Source: Alnus glutinosa (Eukaryota > Streptophyta > Magnoliopsida > Fagales > Betulaceae). Taken from it: a stretch of 64,000 nucleotides of DNA. The notes under the pieces are model-generated. The model was not told the DNA's origin. It made no database searches and saw only the letters and a list, made by a program, of their open reading frames with translations. Location of the stretch: contig NC_084890.1 in NCBI RefSeq assembly GCF_958979055.1, positions 29,619,116 through 29,683,115 on the forward strand, given 5' to 3'. A program made the translations under genes and the position numbers. This document shows, piece after piece, positions 24,801 through 37,801 of the stretch. Each line of letters opens with the position of its first letter. The first letter of the stretch is position 1.

Positions 24801-25805
24801 CTTGGTTTTGATCCCCTTCGTACTCTATGTTTCCAATAGTAGTTGCACTTCCACCACAATTTATATGCAATGAATACCGATCTACCCAGAAACAAAAACA
24901 ACTTTTTAATGAAATAAAATATAAGCAAACATTATAAAGCAAAAAGGAAATAACTTTATCTTGCTTCATTTACTCAGTTGCCAATAAAAAGATGAAATAT
25001 TTATTGTATTTTTTTCATTTATGAAAGAAAATATTAAAAGGAAGGCCTGGCAATATAATAAAAGCATACACCTCATAATTTGAATAAGGTAATATAAATA
25101 TAATATAAATACCTTTTGAGCATGGATAGGTCTGCAGGCACTCGCGGCCAAGTGTTCTTAATTAGTGTCATAAAAGAAAGAAGTGAAAACTTAGCAAAAT
25201 TAGAAAGAAAAAAGGAAATGCTTCTCCAAAATAAAAACGAAAAAAAAAAAAAAATGGTTCTTATAAGTTTACAAGCTAGAAGCTTACAAGTTGTTTTGTC
25301 CAGAGAAGCTCTCAAACAGATTCCTGATGAAATGAGAACCTAGTTAGTTTTCAAAAACTAGAATGCTTATGAAGAGGGTAAGTATGCAAACGTTAAGTAA
25401 ACTTAAATTAAGATTAAAAAGGATAAGAAAAGCTCTAACAGGGTTTCTCGACAAGTAGGTGGTGCAGAGCTTTCTGAAAAGTTATTGTAAGAAAGATCTA
25501 TTTGGCTGCACAAAAACTTATTTTCATTAATAACTCATTATAATCCCATAAGAAAAAGTATATTTGAAAAGGTTTTGATAAGCTAAAGATAATTGTAAAA
25601 GGAATTCATTTGAATATTACAGAAACACCTAGACAGATAACATTTGACCCTTATAGAAGTAGTATGACTAACCGCATCTAACATGTACTCTAAATCAGTA
25701 GTTTAACCTGTCAATTCCAGCTAAGACCACCAAATTTCCGTAACCAACTCAAAATTAATTGTCAACATCGTGTTTCCAAATATCAAAGATCCAACATAAC
25801 AATGG

Positions 25806-25837
<32 letters not shown>

Positions 25838-28800
25838 CCTCTCTTCTTTTTTACTGGATTCACATGGTGCAAGAAGAAAATCTATGCTGGTAGCAAAATC
25901 AATGGAATTCACCCATTCAATATGAATGACGGAGATCTCCCACGGGGCATAAAGGGATCATGAGATGAATCATTGTCCAAAGTAATGTATTTGAACATTA
26001 TGATGTCTGTAAAGATTATATATCTGTAGCAACATTAAATAAAAATAAATAAATAACATTACAGAAAAAGAAACATGTCATGCAAAATTCAAATAGAGTT
26101 CAAGATGAAGTATATACTAGCGACTATCTCGGCTTTTGATCCAGTCTGGAATAGGCCCATTGAGCAAGTTGCTTGTCAGAAACCTGTTCAAATAAGCAAC
26201 ATAATCACGCTCTGGTTGAACACTTATCTATATCATCACTAAGGGAGAAAATTTTGAACGTAAAATATACCTTTTGATCATATGTGTGTGTGTATGGTAA
26301 TCATAAGCACTATAATCTCTTTGATGGTAGTGAAATTCCTTATATCTTCACCTATAAATATAGGAGAAAAGCCAAATAATTATTCTGACTGTGCTTTGAG
26401 CAGCTTTTTAATTTATTATTTGAGCTTCTCTGCAATAGAGCTAGATTTAGGGTTTGACTCTACACTTACAGGGATTGCAAGTATGCTAGACCTTCAAAAT
26501 CTGGAACCTTTCCTTCCAATCTGTTGAAGCTGAGATCTCTGCATGGATATAATGATGAAGGTGTTACACAAACAAAAAAGGAACATAGGGGTATGTTTGA
26601 TAATGAACTTAAAATGTGGCTTTTGTGTTTCCTTTGAAAAGGTGTTTTAATGTGGTATAAAGTGAAGTTTTTTGGTGGGTGAGAAGTGTCTTTAGGTGGG
26701 GTTCACTTAAGAATTGTTTCGTTGAGTTTAAAAAAAAAAAAAAAAAAAAACACAAACACAAACACAAACAAACAAACAAAAAAACAAAACAAGAAAAAAA
26801 AAATTAAAATGGCCATATGGCTACCTTACATGGAGGAGAGGGATGGTTGCGCAGCAACCCCTATCTGGTCAAGGTGTCCGCACGAACACCCATTCTAGTC
26901 AGGGTGGTTGCTTGCCACCCCTAACATGTTATGGTGGTTGCACGCCCACTTCTAACTAGCATAGAGGTGGCCGTGCAACAAACACTCTTTTCTTTTCTTT
27001 TTCTTCTTTGTTTTTTTTTTTTTTTTTTTGAGTTTTTTAATTTTTCATTTTTTAAAGTAATAAGTTAGCCCCTAAACCTACAAAAATTTAAGAACTTGTT
27101 TTGTCAAAATACTCCTATAAGAAGGTGTGTGTTCTCTAAAAAATTGTTTTGGAAAGTGCTTTGTATTTTAAATTGTTTGTTAATGGTTTTGAGAAAAGTG
27201 TATTTTAGATTTTGAAAACTGAAAGTGTTTTCAAATACAGTACCAAATAAAGCCATAATATACACGAAGAAAAAAATTGAAAGAGAGAATTAAATGTCTA
27301 TATAACAATGGAGGTGTAGCTTAAAACAGATTCACAATGCAAGGACTTTTATTATTTTCATTCTAATGAAAAGAATGCACCATAGACAGCCTAACTATAG
27401 TGTGCATTGTTCAAAGGTATCTTATAGCAGTTGCCACAATGGGACAAAGGAGTAGGAGGGGTGGATCATGGCTGACATGCCTACAATGAGTATTGGTTGA
27501 CAACCTTAGATAGCTGCTTTCTAAAAGAAGTAGGCTGTAAAGATTAGAAGCAATCACTATAGTTTTTCCAAGGATAAAGGATGAAAGCAGATAACTAATT
27601 ACTACATATTTATAAGATGACCGACGTTTCCTACCCTTTTTTTAAACTAATCTGACTCCAAAACTACACCTCGGTTTAATGGTTTCAGCAGATGATCTTA
27701 ATTCTAGAAGATAATGACCAAAATCTTTATTTGAAATAGTTATCCACTATTAGCTTTAAGAATAGAGTACCATGAAAACCCAAAGACCATATATTTTAAG
27801 GTGCCAATATCTACTTATACTACTCAAAAACAATTAGGAAAAAAGAAAACTTCACGCATCTGTATGTATGAACAGTATAATGTTCCTAATGGGGATAGTC
27901 CAACCATCTGGGGTTTGTAGTTCAGTAATATTTCAGTAAATGAAAAAAAAAAAGAGGAAAACAGAAAAGAAAGAAGAACTACAGAATTTGCAGTGGTGTC
28001 ATTTCTGATATATGTGCGGGGATTGGTCCAGAGAGATTGCAGCTCCTCAACATCCTGCAATGTCAACTGCCATCATCTAAGCAAAATTGCTCAAGTTTGT
28101 ATCACTTTAGTTCTTGAAACTTTACAGAAAAAGAATCACTTACAATCTTGTCATGCCTTTCATGTTACTTAAGGGTGGAAATTCAGAACCCTCACCAAGT
28201 AAGTCACTAATCCTTCTGCACTAAATTGCATTATTAATAACTGTTAGTGTCTTAAGCAACAAGTCTTGTTAATTTGAGTATCACTTGAAGATGCGAAATA
28301 GATTATGCAACCCAAGGGTATTTCGAAGGCAGAACTTACAGCTCGGTTAAACTACTTAGGATAGAAATGCTAGAAGGAATGGGCCCCTGAAGACCACTAG
28401 CTTGAATCTCTCTGTTAAAAACAAAATTATAATGGGTTAGAACCTGAATGTTCTACTAGAAGAGATTTTAACATTATCAGGAAAAATAAAAAATAAAACA
28501 CGTACAATTTATGAAGTTGTTTCCAACTTTAAAAGAAGTCAGGTATTCTTCCAGTGAAGTTGTTACTGCTAATCCTACTGCATATAGCCAAATTGGAAAT
28601 GAGACTGAATAACATAGAAAGCTGAAGTTTTTCGAGTAAATGTATCAAATTACTATAAGTATAGAAATGGGTTGTAACCACTTACAGTTCCATTAATTTG
28701 GTTAGATTAGTGAGAGCTTTTGGCAACTCTCCAGTGAGATTGTTAGCACTAAGAATACTGCAGTCATCAATTGCGGTGTTCAGACTAGTTCAACTTAGTG

Positions 28801-31800
28801 GATAATTAAGAAAAGAATAATGAAATATGATTTGAAAATGAATAGAAAGATTAAAAAAGAACACTGACAGATTCTCCAGGTTAACTAAATTCCCAAGCTC
28901 AGGGGGAATAATTCCAGAAAACAGATTGTTCTCTATGCTCCTGAAAATATTCGTCAATAATAAAGCTCAGCCAAAGCAAATCAAAGTTTAGAAAAAGGGT
29001 GAGCATGAAAGATACAATACGAGCATACATGTATATAAGAGTGGTAATGTTTCCCAGGTAGTTTGGGATTTGTCCTGATAACTTGTTTACAGTAATGGAC
29101 CTGCAATGGATCAGCTTAATGCAATAAGAAAGAGCATTCACTAGCCAACCTAAGACATGAATTCAGTGTTTTAAAATGGTAACAGAGTTAAACGTCCTGA
29201 ATTCGAACCTTGTTTCCAATCACTTCTCATTTTAATTAGATATTTCACATGTTGAACCTCATTAATTAAATGAGAGTTTGGATTCACATGTAAGGAGGAG
29301 AGAGCTTTCAAATACAAATTAAAGGATTAAACTAACCCATTTCTATGAGCTGACTCTTTTTAGAATAAGTAGTGATTTTACGTTCAAGAAGTAACTTACA
29401 GGTATTCCAACTTTGTAGAACCCCATTCGGGTGGTATTGTACCAGCGAGGTAGTTTCGAGTGAGGTCACTACAAGCAAGAAGAAAGTGGGCTGTTACTGT
29501 TGGATTAGAAGCTCGAATCAATTTTCAGGAACAAATTGTTGGTGACTTCTTACATCGTCTTTAGGTAGGGTAGCTTCACCAGGGAAGGTGGAAGCACACC
29601 ATCAAGATCCTGCCCTTTAAGAAATCTGTAACAAGAATAGTTATAGGTAAAAGATAAAATGTCATCTGATTATTACTAGGAGAAGGATCATCTTCACGAA
29701 TTTATGTTTGAACAGACAATGGCAAAATCCAAAATTTCGCTGGCTCAGAAGTAAACTATCCTTCAACCCAATCTGCAATTTCCCAGATTATGGAGCTAAA
29801 AAGCAAGGGCTAAAGAGCATACATCAGAATACTAGCCCTCAACCCATCGAACTACAGAATCATAGTCTCCCTTTCCCGAGAGCGCCCCTTTGTCTACAGA
29901 GACAAGCGAGCGTCCCTTCATCTTCTAGAGCTCGTCTCTCTCTCTCCCCTCCTCCAATGGGCTCCTTCTCTCAGTCAGTGTTTTGATCTTCCTAAGAGAG
30001 CATCCCCCCCGCCCCTTCCGTTTTTTTTTTCTCTCTCTCTCTAACGAACTTGACCCACGCGCCACCCCCCGCAATTTCACCGGCCCCCACCGCTTCTGTT
30101 GGCCTCATATGCCTGTGCGAGTGCACACCCCTGCTTCTTTTGCTCACGTGGCACATTCACTTTTAATTTTAATTAAATAATTAAATTTAATATTTTTTTT
30201 TTTAAATAGAGGTTTGAAATTCAAACTTATACCTTAATTCATCTCTTATTTTGATTAAATGATTAAGTTTAAGAAATGAGTAATGTTATATTCTCTTTCA
30301 AATTAGTAGGTAATTTGTAATAAGGGTGAAAATCCAGGTGGATAATAACCACAAAAACCATTATAATTCACATATACAGCTACATATAGTGGTTATAAAG
30401 AATGCTGATGTAGTTAATAATCATGTCCGCATTTCTTTAATATAATATATATATAATTAAATTCACCAAGACGATATGATTTTGGTTTTCGTTTTGGATT
30501 CGGTAAGTTTAATACCTTTAAATTATGTTAGAGTTTTTTCATTATCATCTTAAAGTCATACCTCACTACATTTACTTTCTTTTTCTTTCTTTTTTTCTTT
30601 AGGGAATCCAAATCTCAATTACTTTATAAGACAATGACCTTCTATAGCTAATAATCATGAATTGTTTAACTAGTAAAATATTAATTTATTTAAGCTCACA
30701 TACAAATTTGGATAGTAATCCAAAACATTAACTACATCATATGAAGATAGTGGATAATAACCGTATTTAATAACCGCAATAACTGCGCGTATATTGATAA
30801 TAACCGCATGATACAGATACATATACGGATATCTAAAAGTAATAACCGCATTATATGAATGTAGATACAGATACAAATACAAATATTAGTAATAATTGTA
30901 TCCACATTTTCGCTCCTAAATTTTGTAATATCTTTCTCAAACTTATTATAATTGAAACAATATTTCTTACAAACTATCAAAAAATTGCAATGTACCATTT
31001 TTGTCTCATGAAAAGACTGTAACACCTCCAAAAAAATCTCAAAAAGACAAATTCTCTTATAAATTTCAAAAAAAAAAAAAAAAAATGGCGCCATGGGATG
31101 ATGGGTCACCAATTTTTTTTTTAAAAAAAAACATTTTTTATGTTTTAATATTTTAATGTTTTGAAAATATTGCATACTGACTACAACTACCAAGAATCAA
31201 TATGTGTACATTTTCTCTTTCTTTCTTTTTTTTTTTTTCAAAAACAAACAAAAAAAAAAAAAAAAAAGAAGAGTATGGATCGGTAAAGTTAAGGGATCAC
31301 AATCCCCTATAATTTTTTCTTCTCAAATTTCGAAATTTTGGCTATTTCTAAGCATCAAAACATTTGGAAATTGCCACATAATAATAAGGTGGCATATTAC
31401 ATTTGAGAATTGAGTATATTTTTACTAAGTTCTTGCTCTCTATTTTGTAAAAAAAAATTGAGTCAAAATTTATCTTTTAATTTTAAGAATAGATGTTTTT
31501 GCAAAAGTGAAGATGAAGTCTTTTGTGAGGAAATTCTTTTGTAGTTACATCGATAACCTACTACCTTTTTAATAAACGACAATTTTCCATTTAAAAATAA
31601 TAATAATAAACAAATAGCATTTTTCAATACTTAAAAAGGGCTTAAATTGCATAATTTGATAATTTACAATTTCTTTAAAATTTTAAGATTCTAATCCAAA
31701 GTTAAGTAAGGAGCTTAGCCTAGACGGAATTGCATGGGAGGAAAGGTGATGTCATCTGATTAAAAGGCCATTAGGGACTTTGTATGTCAAGTTTAACTAA

Positions 31801-32162
31801 TTTTTCTGATTTTGGTTGAACAAAAACTTGATCTATTCATAATTTCAACATAGTTGGATCATGGATGGTACAAGGTAAATGAAATGGAAGGGTACATACA
31901 ATTTAACCACGTGACATAAGCCAGCAGGGAACGAGCAATTGCAGATTAGAGAATTGTTGTACAGTGGCCTCAAATCCAATTTTGGTGTTGCCCAGCTTGA
32001 GTCATTACTAGTGCATGGATCTACGCTGAAATTCCAATCTTTTTTCCCCACTTGTATACCTATTTCACCAAGGGCTTCCACTGCATTTATAAACCAACCT
32101 CATCAATTTTTTTTTTTTCCCATTAAATTTGCCTTAAAATGCTCAATAATTTAATCTCTATT

Positions 32163-32196
<34 letters not shown>

Positions 32197-32791
32197 TCTT
32201 ATATTCAACGTGAAAATTTCATGTTAAGCACTTAAATATACTGATTAAAGGGATATAAGTCAAAAAGCACTTGAATTGGCCGCTCTCAAGAACTTTCTGC
32301 ACAAATAGCCAATCAATGACCCATGACCCTTCCAACGGGCTGTACTTGAAAAACTAAAATAGAGATCTTTGGATAGCAGATGTGAAAGAGGTTTCATGGA
32401 ATCATTTACTCAAGTGAGTGGTTAGACGGTCTAAAATTTATTTAGACGTATACATCTTATATAGACTCCATCTTTTCCAATATTTTGCCCAAATCCTAAT
32501 TATCCGAATAACCGTTACTTTGCCCACCTTCATACCACAAATTAGCCTTAATATTCATCCACCCAAAAAGTTCATTGGCCAAAAATCCACTTTCACCCTT
32601 AATAAATTATTGGCCTCAATAAAAATATAAAACATATATAGAAGAAGAAGACGAAGAAGAAACTGTATTTAATTACCTTCATCAGCAGGAAGACGTCCTA
32701 CTTGGGCTTTGACTGTGAATATTGCTCCCATGCATAGAAGCAATAATATGAGCTTTTGAAGGGTGAAGCTGATCATCCCTGGTCTTACCAT
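18875..32791 (-). CDS. LRR-malectin receptor-like kinase, subfamily VIII-2 (copy 2, complete)
   Basis: Full paralogue of the gene at 1-13784. 24 exons: 32791-32677, 32080-31900, 29625-29554, 29468-29400, 29100-29029, 28940-28869, 28757-28686, 28577-28506, 28411-28340, 28215-28144, 28054-27983, 26538-26470, 26183-26118, 25505-25440, 25323-25288, 25156-25113, 24881-24505, 24440-24245, 23912-23775, 22925-22807, 22037-21827, 21708-21471, 19609-19459, 19174-18875. They sum to 2952 nt, 983 residues, open throughout. Signal peptide with LILLLLCMG core; LRRs about 100-385; malectin 408-598; membrane helix about 609-632; kinase with [11 protein letters not shown], Lys696 in IIAVKKL, HRD Asp794, DFG Asp812, and GYMAPEYA. 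It is an RD kinase and so probably catalytically active. Start: the Met before VRPGM was chosen because it opens the signal peptide; a Met five residues later is possible. The tail is shorter than in Arabidopsis members. Introns 2, 11, 20 and 23 carry repeats. Confidence 0.92.
19914..20880 (-). mobile_element. 5'-truncated LINE in intron 23 of kinase copy 2
   Basis: Begins with a T-run at 19914 (poly-A tail, minus orientation). At about 20840-20640 the minus strand encodes [20 protein letters not shown], then [15 protein letters not shown] and [18 protein letters not shown], the RT zinc-binding domain of plant L1 elements. A further piece near 20570-20525 reads like [12 protein letters not shown]. 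Frames are interrupted. It lies between kinase exons 22 and 23 and presumably is spliced out. The 5' edge is approximate; no target duplication found. Confidence 0.8.
22107..22727. mobile_element. TRIM-like element with oppositely oriented LTRs, intron 20 of kinase copy 2
   Basis: Left LTR 22107-22335 (TGTAACAATTCAC to GGGACATCACA) and right LTR 22484-22727 (TGTAATGACCCAC to GAGTCGTTACA) are inverted relative to each other. The 148-bp middle carries a minus-strand PBS-like TGGTATCAGAGTTATTG touching the right LTR and a PPT-like AAGAGGGGGGGAT touching the left one. AGGTA is duplicated exactly at 22102-22106 and 22728-22732. The paralogue (kinase copy 1) has the single empty AGGTA at 168-172. 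No ORF. Confidence 0.8.
26588..27255. mobile_element. MITE-like insertion in intron 11 of kinase copy 2
   Basis: Sequence not present in the paralogous intron. The left edge GGGTATGTTTGATAATG is loosely inverted at the right edge (GGCTTTATTTGGTACTG as reverse complement). The interior has a poly-A/(CAAA)n tract at 26730-26800 and a GC-rich ggttgc/gcaacc patch at 26810-26980. Class uncertain; no coding sequence. Confidence 0.45.
28193..30076. repeat. segmental duplication, copy A (source copy within kinase copy 2)
   Basis: Covers the 5' part of LRR exon 10 through exon 3 and part of intron 2. It is repeated at 40486-42331 in the same orientation with only scattered substitutions and small indels. 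This copy keeps all splice sites and the reading frame; the other does not. Includes a CT-rich, GC-richer stretch (29860-30076). Confidence 0.9.
30077..31890. repeat. repeat-filled part of intron 2 of kinase copy 2
   Basis: No exon is expected here. The block 30330-30900 has many forms of (g)ataataaccgca with inverted ggttattatc-like partners, a common plant foldback repeat. Long A and T runs lie at 31066-31090, 31106-31135 and 31226-31266. A short palindromic tggcgccatggg word is at 31085. Nothing coding was recognised. Confidence 0.4.
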
Positions 32792-32927
32792 TTTGCCCTC
32801 CGCCTCCACCTCCACCGCCTGCTTTGTTTGCCGTGAGATCTGTGTGGAAACCTGTATGAAAAAGATGATACACATCTCGCCGGAATGCTTGAATGCGACG
32901 ACTAATTACGGCAACTTTTTCTTCTTC

Positions 32928-32938
32928 TTTTATATATA
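32928..32938 (-). promoter_or_regulatory. TATA box of kinase copy 2
   Basis: The minus strand reads TATATATAAAA about 137 bp upstream of the start codon at 32791, similar in position to the TATA box of copy 1. Placement by eye. Confidence 0.5.
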
Positions 32939-33249
32939 ACCAGTTTCTGTATTAAAAGCTTCTTTGACTTTGAACATATATATAAAATGTGAAAGGTTTA
33001 TATATTTACGCCATGCTCGATCTAGCTAGTCTTACTGGCATGGATAGTATGTCTATCTTCTCTAAGCTTCAATTCACTGGGTAAACCCTCCCCATGTCGA
33101 ACCGACAGGCTGCCATTCTCTTCGGTTCAAAAAGCGTGCATGTCTCATTCACATTAGAGCGAGTCTTGGAATAATTTGTTCTTGTCCAGTTTTGCCAAGT
33201 TGATCCATTTTTATAAGAAAATTTAAATCGAGATTTAAATTATATTTTG

Positions 33250-33813
33250 GAAAAAATTAAATTTAGTCCTTAGGTTTTTTATCTTATTTGAATTTAGTCC
33301 TTGAGTTTCTAATTTCAAGAATATGGTCTTTAGGTTTTGCACAAATTTTAAATAAGCCCCTCTATCATTTTTTTCTTTAAAATTAATAGTTTATCATATT
33401 TCATGTATATCTTAATTGACACATTAGTGTCCATATTAGCACCCAATATCAATGCCACATCATTAAGCGAAGAAGAAAAAAAAAAAAAAAAAGAAGAAGG
33501 CCCGGCCAACTCTAGAAACAAAAACCATCTTCTTCGTTATCTTAATCTTTTAGATTTGTAACATTAGATGGAAAACCGTTAAATTTAATACTGATATGGA
33601 CATTGACATTGTATTGGATGCTAGCATGAACCCTAAAGTGTCAAATGAAATACATATAACAAAAAAAATATAATTGTTAACTTTGACATTAAATTAATAA
33701 AGGGATCAATTTGAAACTTGAGCAAAAGCTAATGACCTTATGTTTAAAAATTGAAAACTTAAGGACTAAATTCAAATCATATGAAAACTTAGGGATTAAA
33801 TATGAATTTTTTT
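33250..33813. mobile_element. long-inverted-repeat MITE upstream of kinase copy 2
   Basis: The left arm has two AATTTAGTCCTTRRG units and a tatggtctttaggttttgc segment. The right arm is the inverse (cttaaggactaaatt, cttagggattaaat). Arms are roughly 130 bp or more, and lower similarity continues inward (tggacattgacattg against caatatcaatgccac). Long arms and an ATTTAGTCC terminus are typical of plant Mutator-like MITEs; the class is inferred. Confidence 0.6.
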
Positions 33814-34880
33814 TTCGTATATTTTTAATGTGAAAGAGACACGTTTAAAACCTTTAGGGATAGACTATAAATTAAGATTAATGCTAAAAATTATATTTTT
33901 ATCCCATAATGCATGCCGACCTGACAGTCTTAATCAATTATTGAATCATACATTATTTAAAAATACAAAAAAAAAAATTAAGAATTAATTAAAACTACCA
34001 CATCAACAATATAAAATTGTTATAAAATAAAAATATAATTTCTAACCTTCCTTTTAAATCAAACCAATTATCATACCATAACGTACGTAAGCCAAGAAAA
34101 TCTTCGTGAAGTCATGAAACTAATAAACTATTATTGGAAAAGATAATGCAATCGATCATCGGATTTCTATATATCATCACAAGGACATTGATATTGGACC
34201 AGTCAAAGTTTAGCCAAATTGTAGTTTATTTTTTAAAAAAATAAAAATCTCTTTTCTAAAACGCCATATATTATATATATTCCACCCTTTGAATCTTTCT
34301 TTTCTTTATTAAAATAATTCTATATTTATTTTTTATTTTATCACATCTTTCTCTCTCAACATTTGCTCTCCACATTTGAAGAGTATTTTTTAAAAAATAA
34401 AATAAAATAATTAAAGAGCATTCAATAAATTTATTTAGAGAGTCAATATTGGGAGCTTTTTAGCGATTAGCTATCAAAATCAACTAAAAAGTGTAGTCCG
34501 TTGACGAATTGTTAATGGTCACTACACACACGCAATTGGCTAGTCAACGTAATACCCTTTTTGTTTGTAGCCTTGCCACTTTTCGACGAAAGATAGAAAG
34601 TCGACTCTAAAAATTTTCATCCTTTTTATATCGCTTCTATTACTCTTTAACAATTTTTTTCATTTTTCATATCATATAAATTATTTTTTAACAATTTTAT
34701 TTTATTTTTTTATAAAAATAAAAAATAAAAAATTAAACAATCCCATTTACTTTATATTATATCAATCATTTTTTATTATTATATTAAAAAAAAATTACAA
34801 CCCAAATATTTACCAAAACACACATTTCTTTTATTATAACCGGCACCGATGATGACTGCGTTTATAAAGCAATACCCTTT
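33814..34880. other. AT-rich intergenic stretch
   Basis: Very AT-rich with many A and T runs; no ORF with family features, no RNA gene and no clear element. Two ttgac/gtcaa words near 34500-34550. Confidence 0.4.
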
Positions 34881-34919
34881 TCTTGCTGAATTGCCTGTTG
34901 GATAAGTTTTAGCCGGGAG

Positions 34920-35150
34920 CTTGAAGTGGAGTTTCTCTTAATTGAGTCTAAGGTTTCCAGCACATGATTTTCAAAGGGAACTCGTTGCAGGTAGAAATCT
35001 GATTTGAATTGGAGCTCTATTGGGTCTTTGATTGATGATACAAAAAGCTTTGCTCCCTAGTTTCAATTTTGCTGAGGTCAGATATATTAGGAGGACTGCT
35101 AATCAAGCGGCTCACCTTTTAGCAAAGCATGCGTTACTTTGTTCTTAACA
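34920..35150 (+). pseudogene. RNase H fragment of a LINE-type retroelement
   Basis: The plus strand reads SIGSLIDDTKSF and, after a frame change, FAEVRYIRRTANQAAHLLAK then HALL. This is the C-terminal part of the plant LINE RNase H domain (the V-R-R-x-x-N-x-x-A-H-x-L-A-K motif). Stops and the frameshift show it is dead. No more of the element is recognisable nearby. Confidence 0.7.
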
Positions 35151-36435
35151 TTTTTAGAATTCAGACTGTTTAGTAATTTGCAAAATAACACTTTGAATGA
35201 AAAAAGTGTAGAAAAACAAAAGGATAACAATGGTATTAAGTTTAACTGAAGTCTAAAATTGATATGACAGTTATGATTATGACACACCCACTGCTCTAAA
35301 CAACAATACAATATTTTTTTTTTCAAGCCACAACTCACAAGATTTGATCCGTCCATATTACAAAAAATAATAAATAAAATAAAATAAAATAAAAAACCTA
35401 ATGATCCGTACTTGTAGCTGTAGTCCCATAGAGTTGTAGGCTTGTAGTTGTTCAGATCAAGTCCTTGTAGCTGTAGTCCCGTAGAGTTGTAGACTTGTAA
35501 TTGTTTAATACTTGAGTTTTCGTAAGTTGTGCATTTCAATTATTTGATGATTTAATTATATTAAACAATTATTTTTATATTCTTTTAACCTTGGAGTTGT
35601 TGACAACTTCTAAACTTGAGACTTTCTTTGACTGTTAAAAAAAAATTGCCATGTAGACAGGGAAAAAAATATATATCTGCCTTGTCTTCCACTTCGTCCC
35701 TTCTTTGACCTCTGGACTGCAATTTTTTTATTTTTTTTTACCTAGTTATAGAGATGAGTCGACGTTTATGAGTTATGACAGAAAGAAAAAAATAAATGAA
35801 AAAAAAAAAAAACTACGGTAAAAGGGGGGCAAGTTTGCCCATTAATAAATTGCTGAGGGCATTCCAAGGATAGAAAAAAATTATACCAAGGTTTTTTTTT
35901 TTTTTTTTTTTGAAATGAGCTTGTATTCAAAGAAAGCAAGGTTAGGTGATATTTTAAAAGGTGGGGAAGATAATTGACCCTCTCGACTCCCTCCTTCCAC
36001 CCCTGGTCTATAGTAAATACGTCTTTCAACCAGTTTGAAAGTCTTTTTCAGTCCGAGACACATGATTGAACTTGTAGAATTAGACTGCATTGTATTAAAT
36101 TGGATTAAACTGTGATTGCAAAAGACAAATGTTGACCGAATTGTATTAAACTGTTTTATACGAGTGGAATAGATAAAGGCTATCCCAATTTTATATTAAA
36201 TTTTTTTGTTTTAATCAAAATAGTTTTTGGTGAAAAATGAAAATACAGACAAGTTTTCATATTAAATTTTTTTTTAAGAATTTTTTTTTTTTTAAAAAAA
36301 AAAAACTAAAATGTAATATTTTCTTGAATAAATTAGCTCTCAAAAATATAAGATTTTTATTGTAGCAAATAGCATGCTATATGATTTGACGTGATTAGCA
36401 TTTTAATACCAAAAATAAATAAATATTTAAGCTTA
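35151..36435. other. intergenic, low-complexity
   Basis: No gene recognised. It has a two-copy direct repeat (cttgtagctgtagtccc, then gtagagttgtag) at 35409-35506, long A/T runs near 35790, 35890 and 36270-36305, and a repeated gtattaaa(c/t)tg motif around 36090-36150. Confidence 0.35.
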
Positions 36436-36439
36436 TTGG

Positions 36440-37130
36440 GGAAATTACTATTCCCGAGAAAAAGTGGGCCCGCAATCGGATCGAGACCCGGTCGGGTCAG
36501 CCAACTCGAGATGATTCGGTCGAACGTCTGAATATCACATATGAACCACATGATTTATCAAATGTCCTGACCACCTGTTTGGGAATGTATCCCTGCTTAT
36601 GGAGCTTTGCCTCGGGATCACCTTAAGAAGACATAAGAGGGATATGCGGAGGTCCCTGCCCTGATAGCTCTACGGAGATTCACGTTACCAAGGTAAATCT
36701 ACTCTGACGCAACAAAGATTTACAAGGACAAAAATAACTCTAGTCATGTCTATGGATTTGCAGGGTCAAATCAAGCTGACAGTCTCAGAGGAAAACCCAA
36801 GATCTCTAAAAATCCAAAATCCCTATCCCTCCACTACTCCGGTATGCCTAAAAATACGGAATCCCTATCCCTCCTACTTGAAGTCATCTAGTAGTTGGAC
36901 ATTGAGAACCTTAGGGTTAAGCCCAACTAGGCCATAATGTTCCATCTGAACATTTTGATTTATCTCATTTTACTCCTAAGAATTCTCTGTTGACTTAGGC
37001 ATCAGAGGGAGAAACGTTGGCCAACCACCAATGTGTTCTCGCTATTTTGTAGATTATTGAAGGCTCAGGGCATCGAAAGAACGAATCATGAGTTGACAGG
37101 TCACTAGACAGAAAACTGCACCAACAAAGC
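36440..37130 (+). repeat. decayed Ty3/gypsy-like LTR remnant
   Basis: GC-richer than its surroundings. It contains gggtcgggtcagc, two ccctatccctcc units and, near its right end, ctgttgacttaggcatcagagg, a motif familiar from the end of many plant Ty3/gypsy LTRs (gacttaggcatcggag). No internal domain follows. Assigned from motif memory, so moderate confidence. Confidence 0.45.
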
Positions 37131-37263
37131 TCAATGCTCTTTTGAAAAAAGAAAGAAAAAAAAAATTCTTCAATTCGATAGGTGTTTTGGTGGGGTTAAT
37201 GACGGAAAAAAGGAGAAGAAAATAGAGTGCATAAAAATATCATAATTGGTGAGCCCAAGCACT

Positions 37264-37494
37264 GAGTAATGCTACAAGCCAATTTTTTTTGTCATTTTTT
37301 TTTTTTTTTTTTTTGTCATTTTTTTTTTTTTTTTTTTATCATCTTGAAGTTGGTGTGACTTTTAAAATCATTATTGACTTTGTAATGGATTATTTTGAAT
37401 TTTGATCCAAAAGTTTTTTTAAAAGTCACGTCAAGTCATCAACTTTGATAGAATAAAAAGAAAATAATAATAAAAAAAATTCCTTGCATTACTC
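37264..37494. mobile_element. 231-bp MITE
   Basis: Ends GAGTAATGCTACAAG and (reverse complement of the right end) GAGTAATGCAAGGAA. Arms share further sequence (tcttgaagttggtgtgacttttaaaa against tcaaagttgatgacttgacgtgacttttaa). Long poly-T tracts on the left. No target duplication identified. Confidence 0.6.
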
Positions 37495-37801
37495 GTCAAA
37501 ATTGTTATTATTTATTGATTAGGTAATTAATTGAATTACTAACATGATTATGGGAAGCACCATTCATTCCACTTAAGGCCCGACAACATACTACTAGATC
37601 TACAACGAATTAGGCGCTGTAGTTTTTTTATCTAGTGAAAGGGACTTTTACGACCGGAGTTCGTTCATCCTTGTCGGTAGTGCCTCCCCCTCAACAACTT
37701 GCTTTTGATTGTTGTTGCAACTATCTAGTGCGAGTTCGGGAAGGGTTGATGGACATTTTGAAGTTCATGCCATTTGTTGTGCCTCTTGCCTATGCTGTTA
37801 A

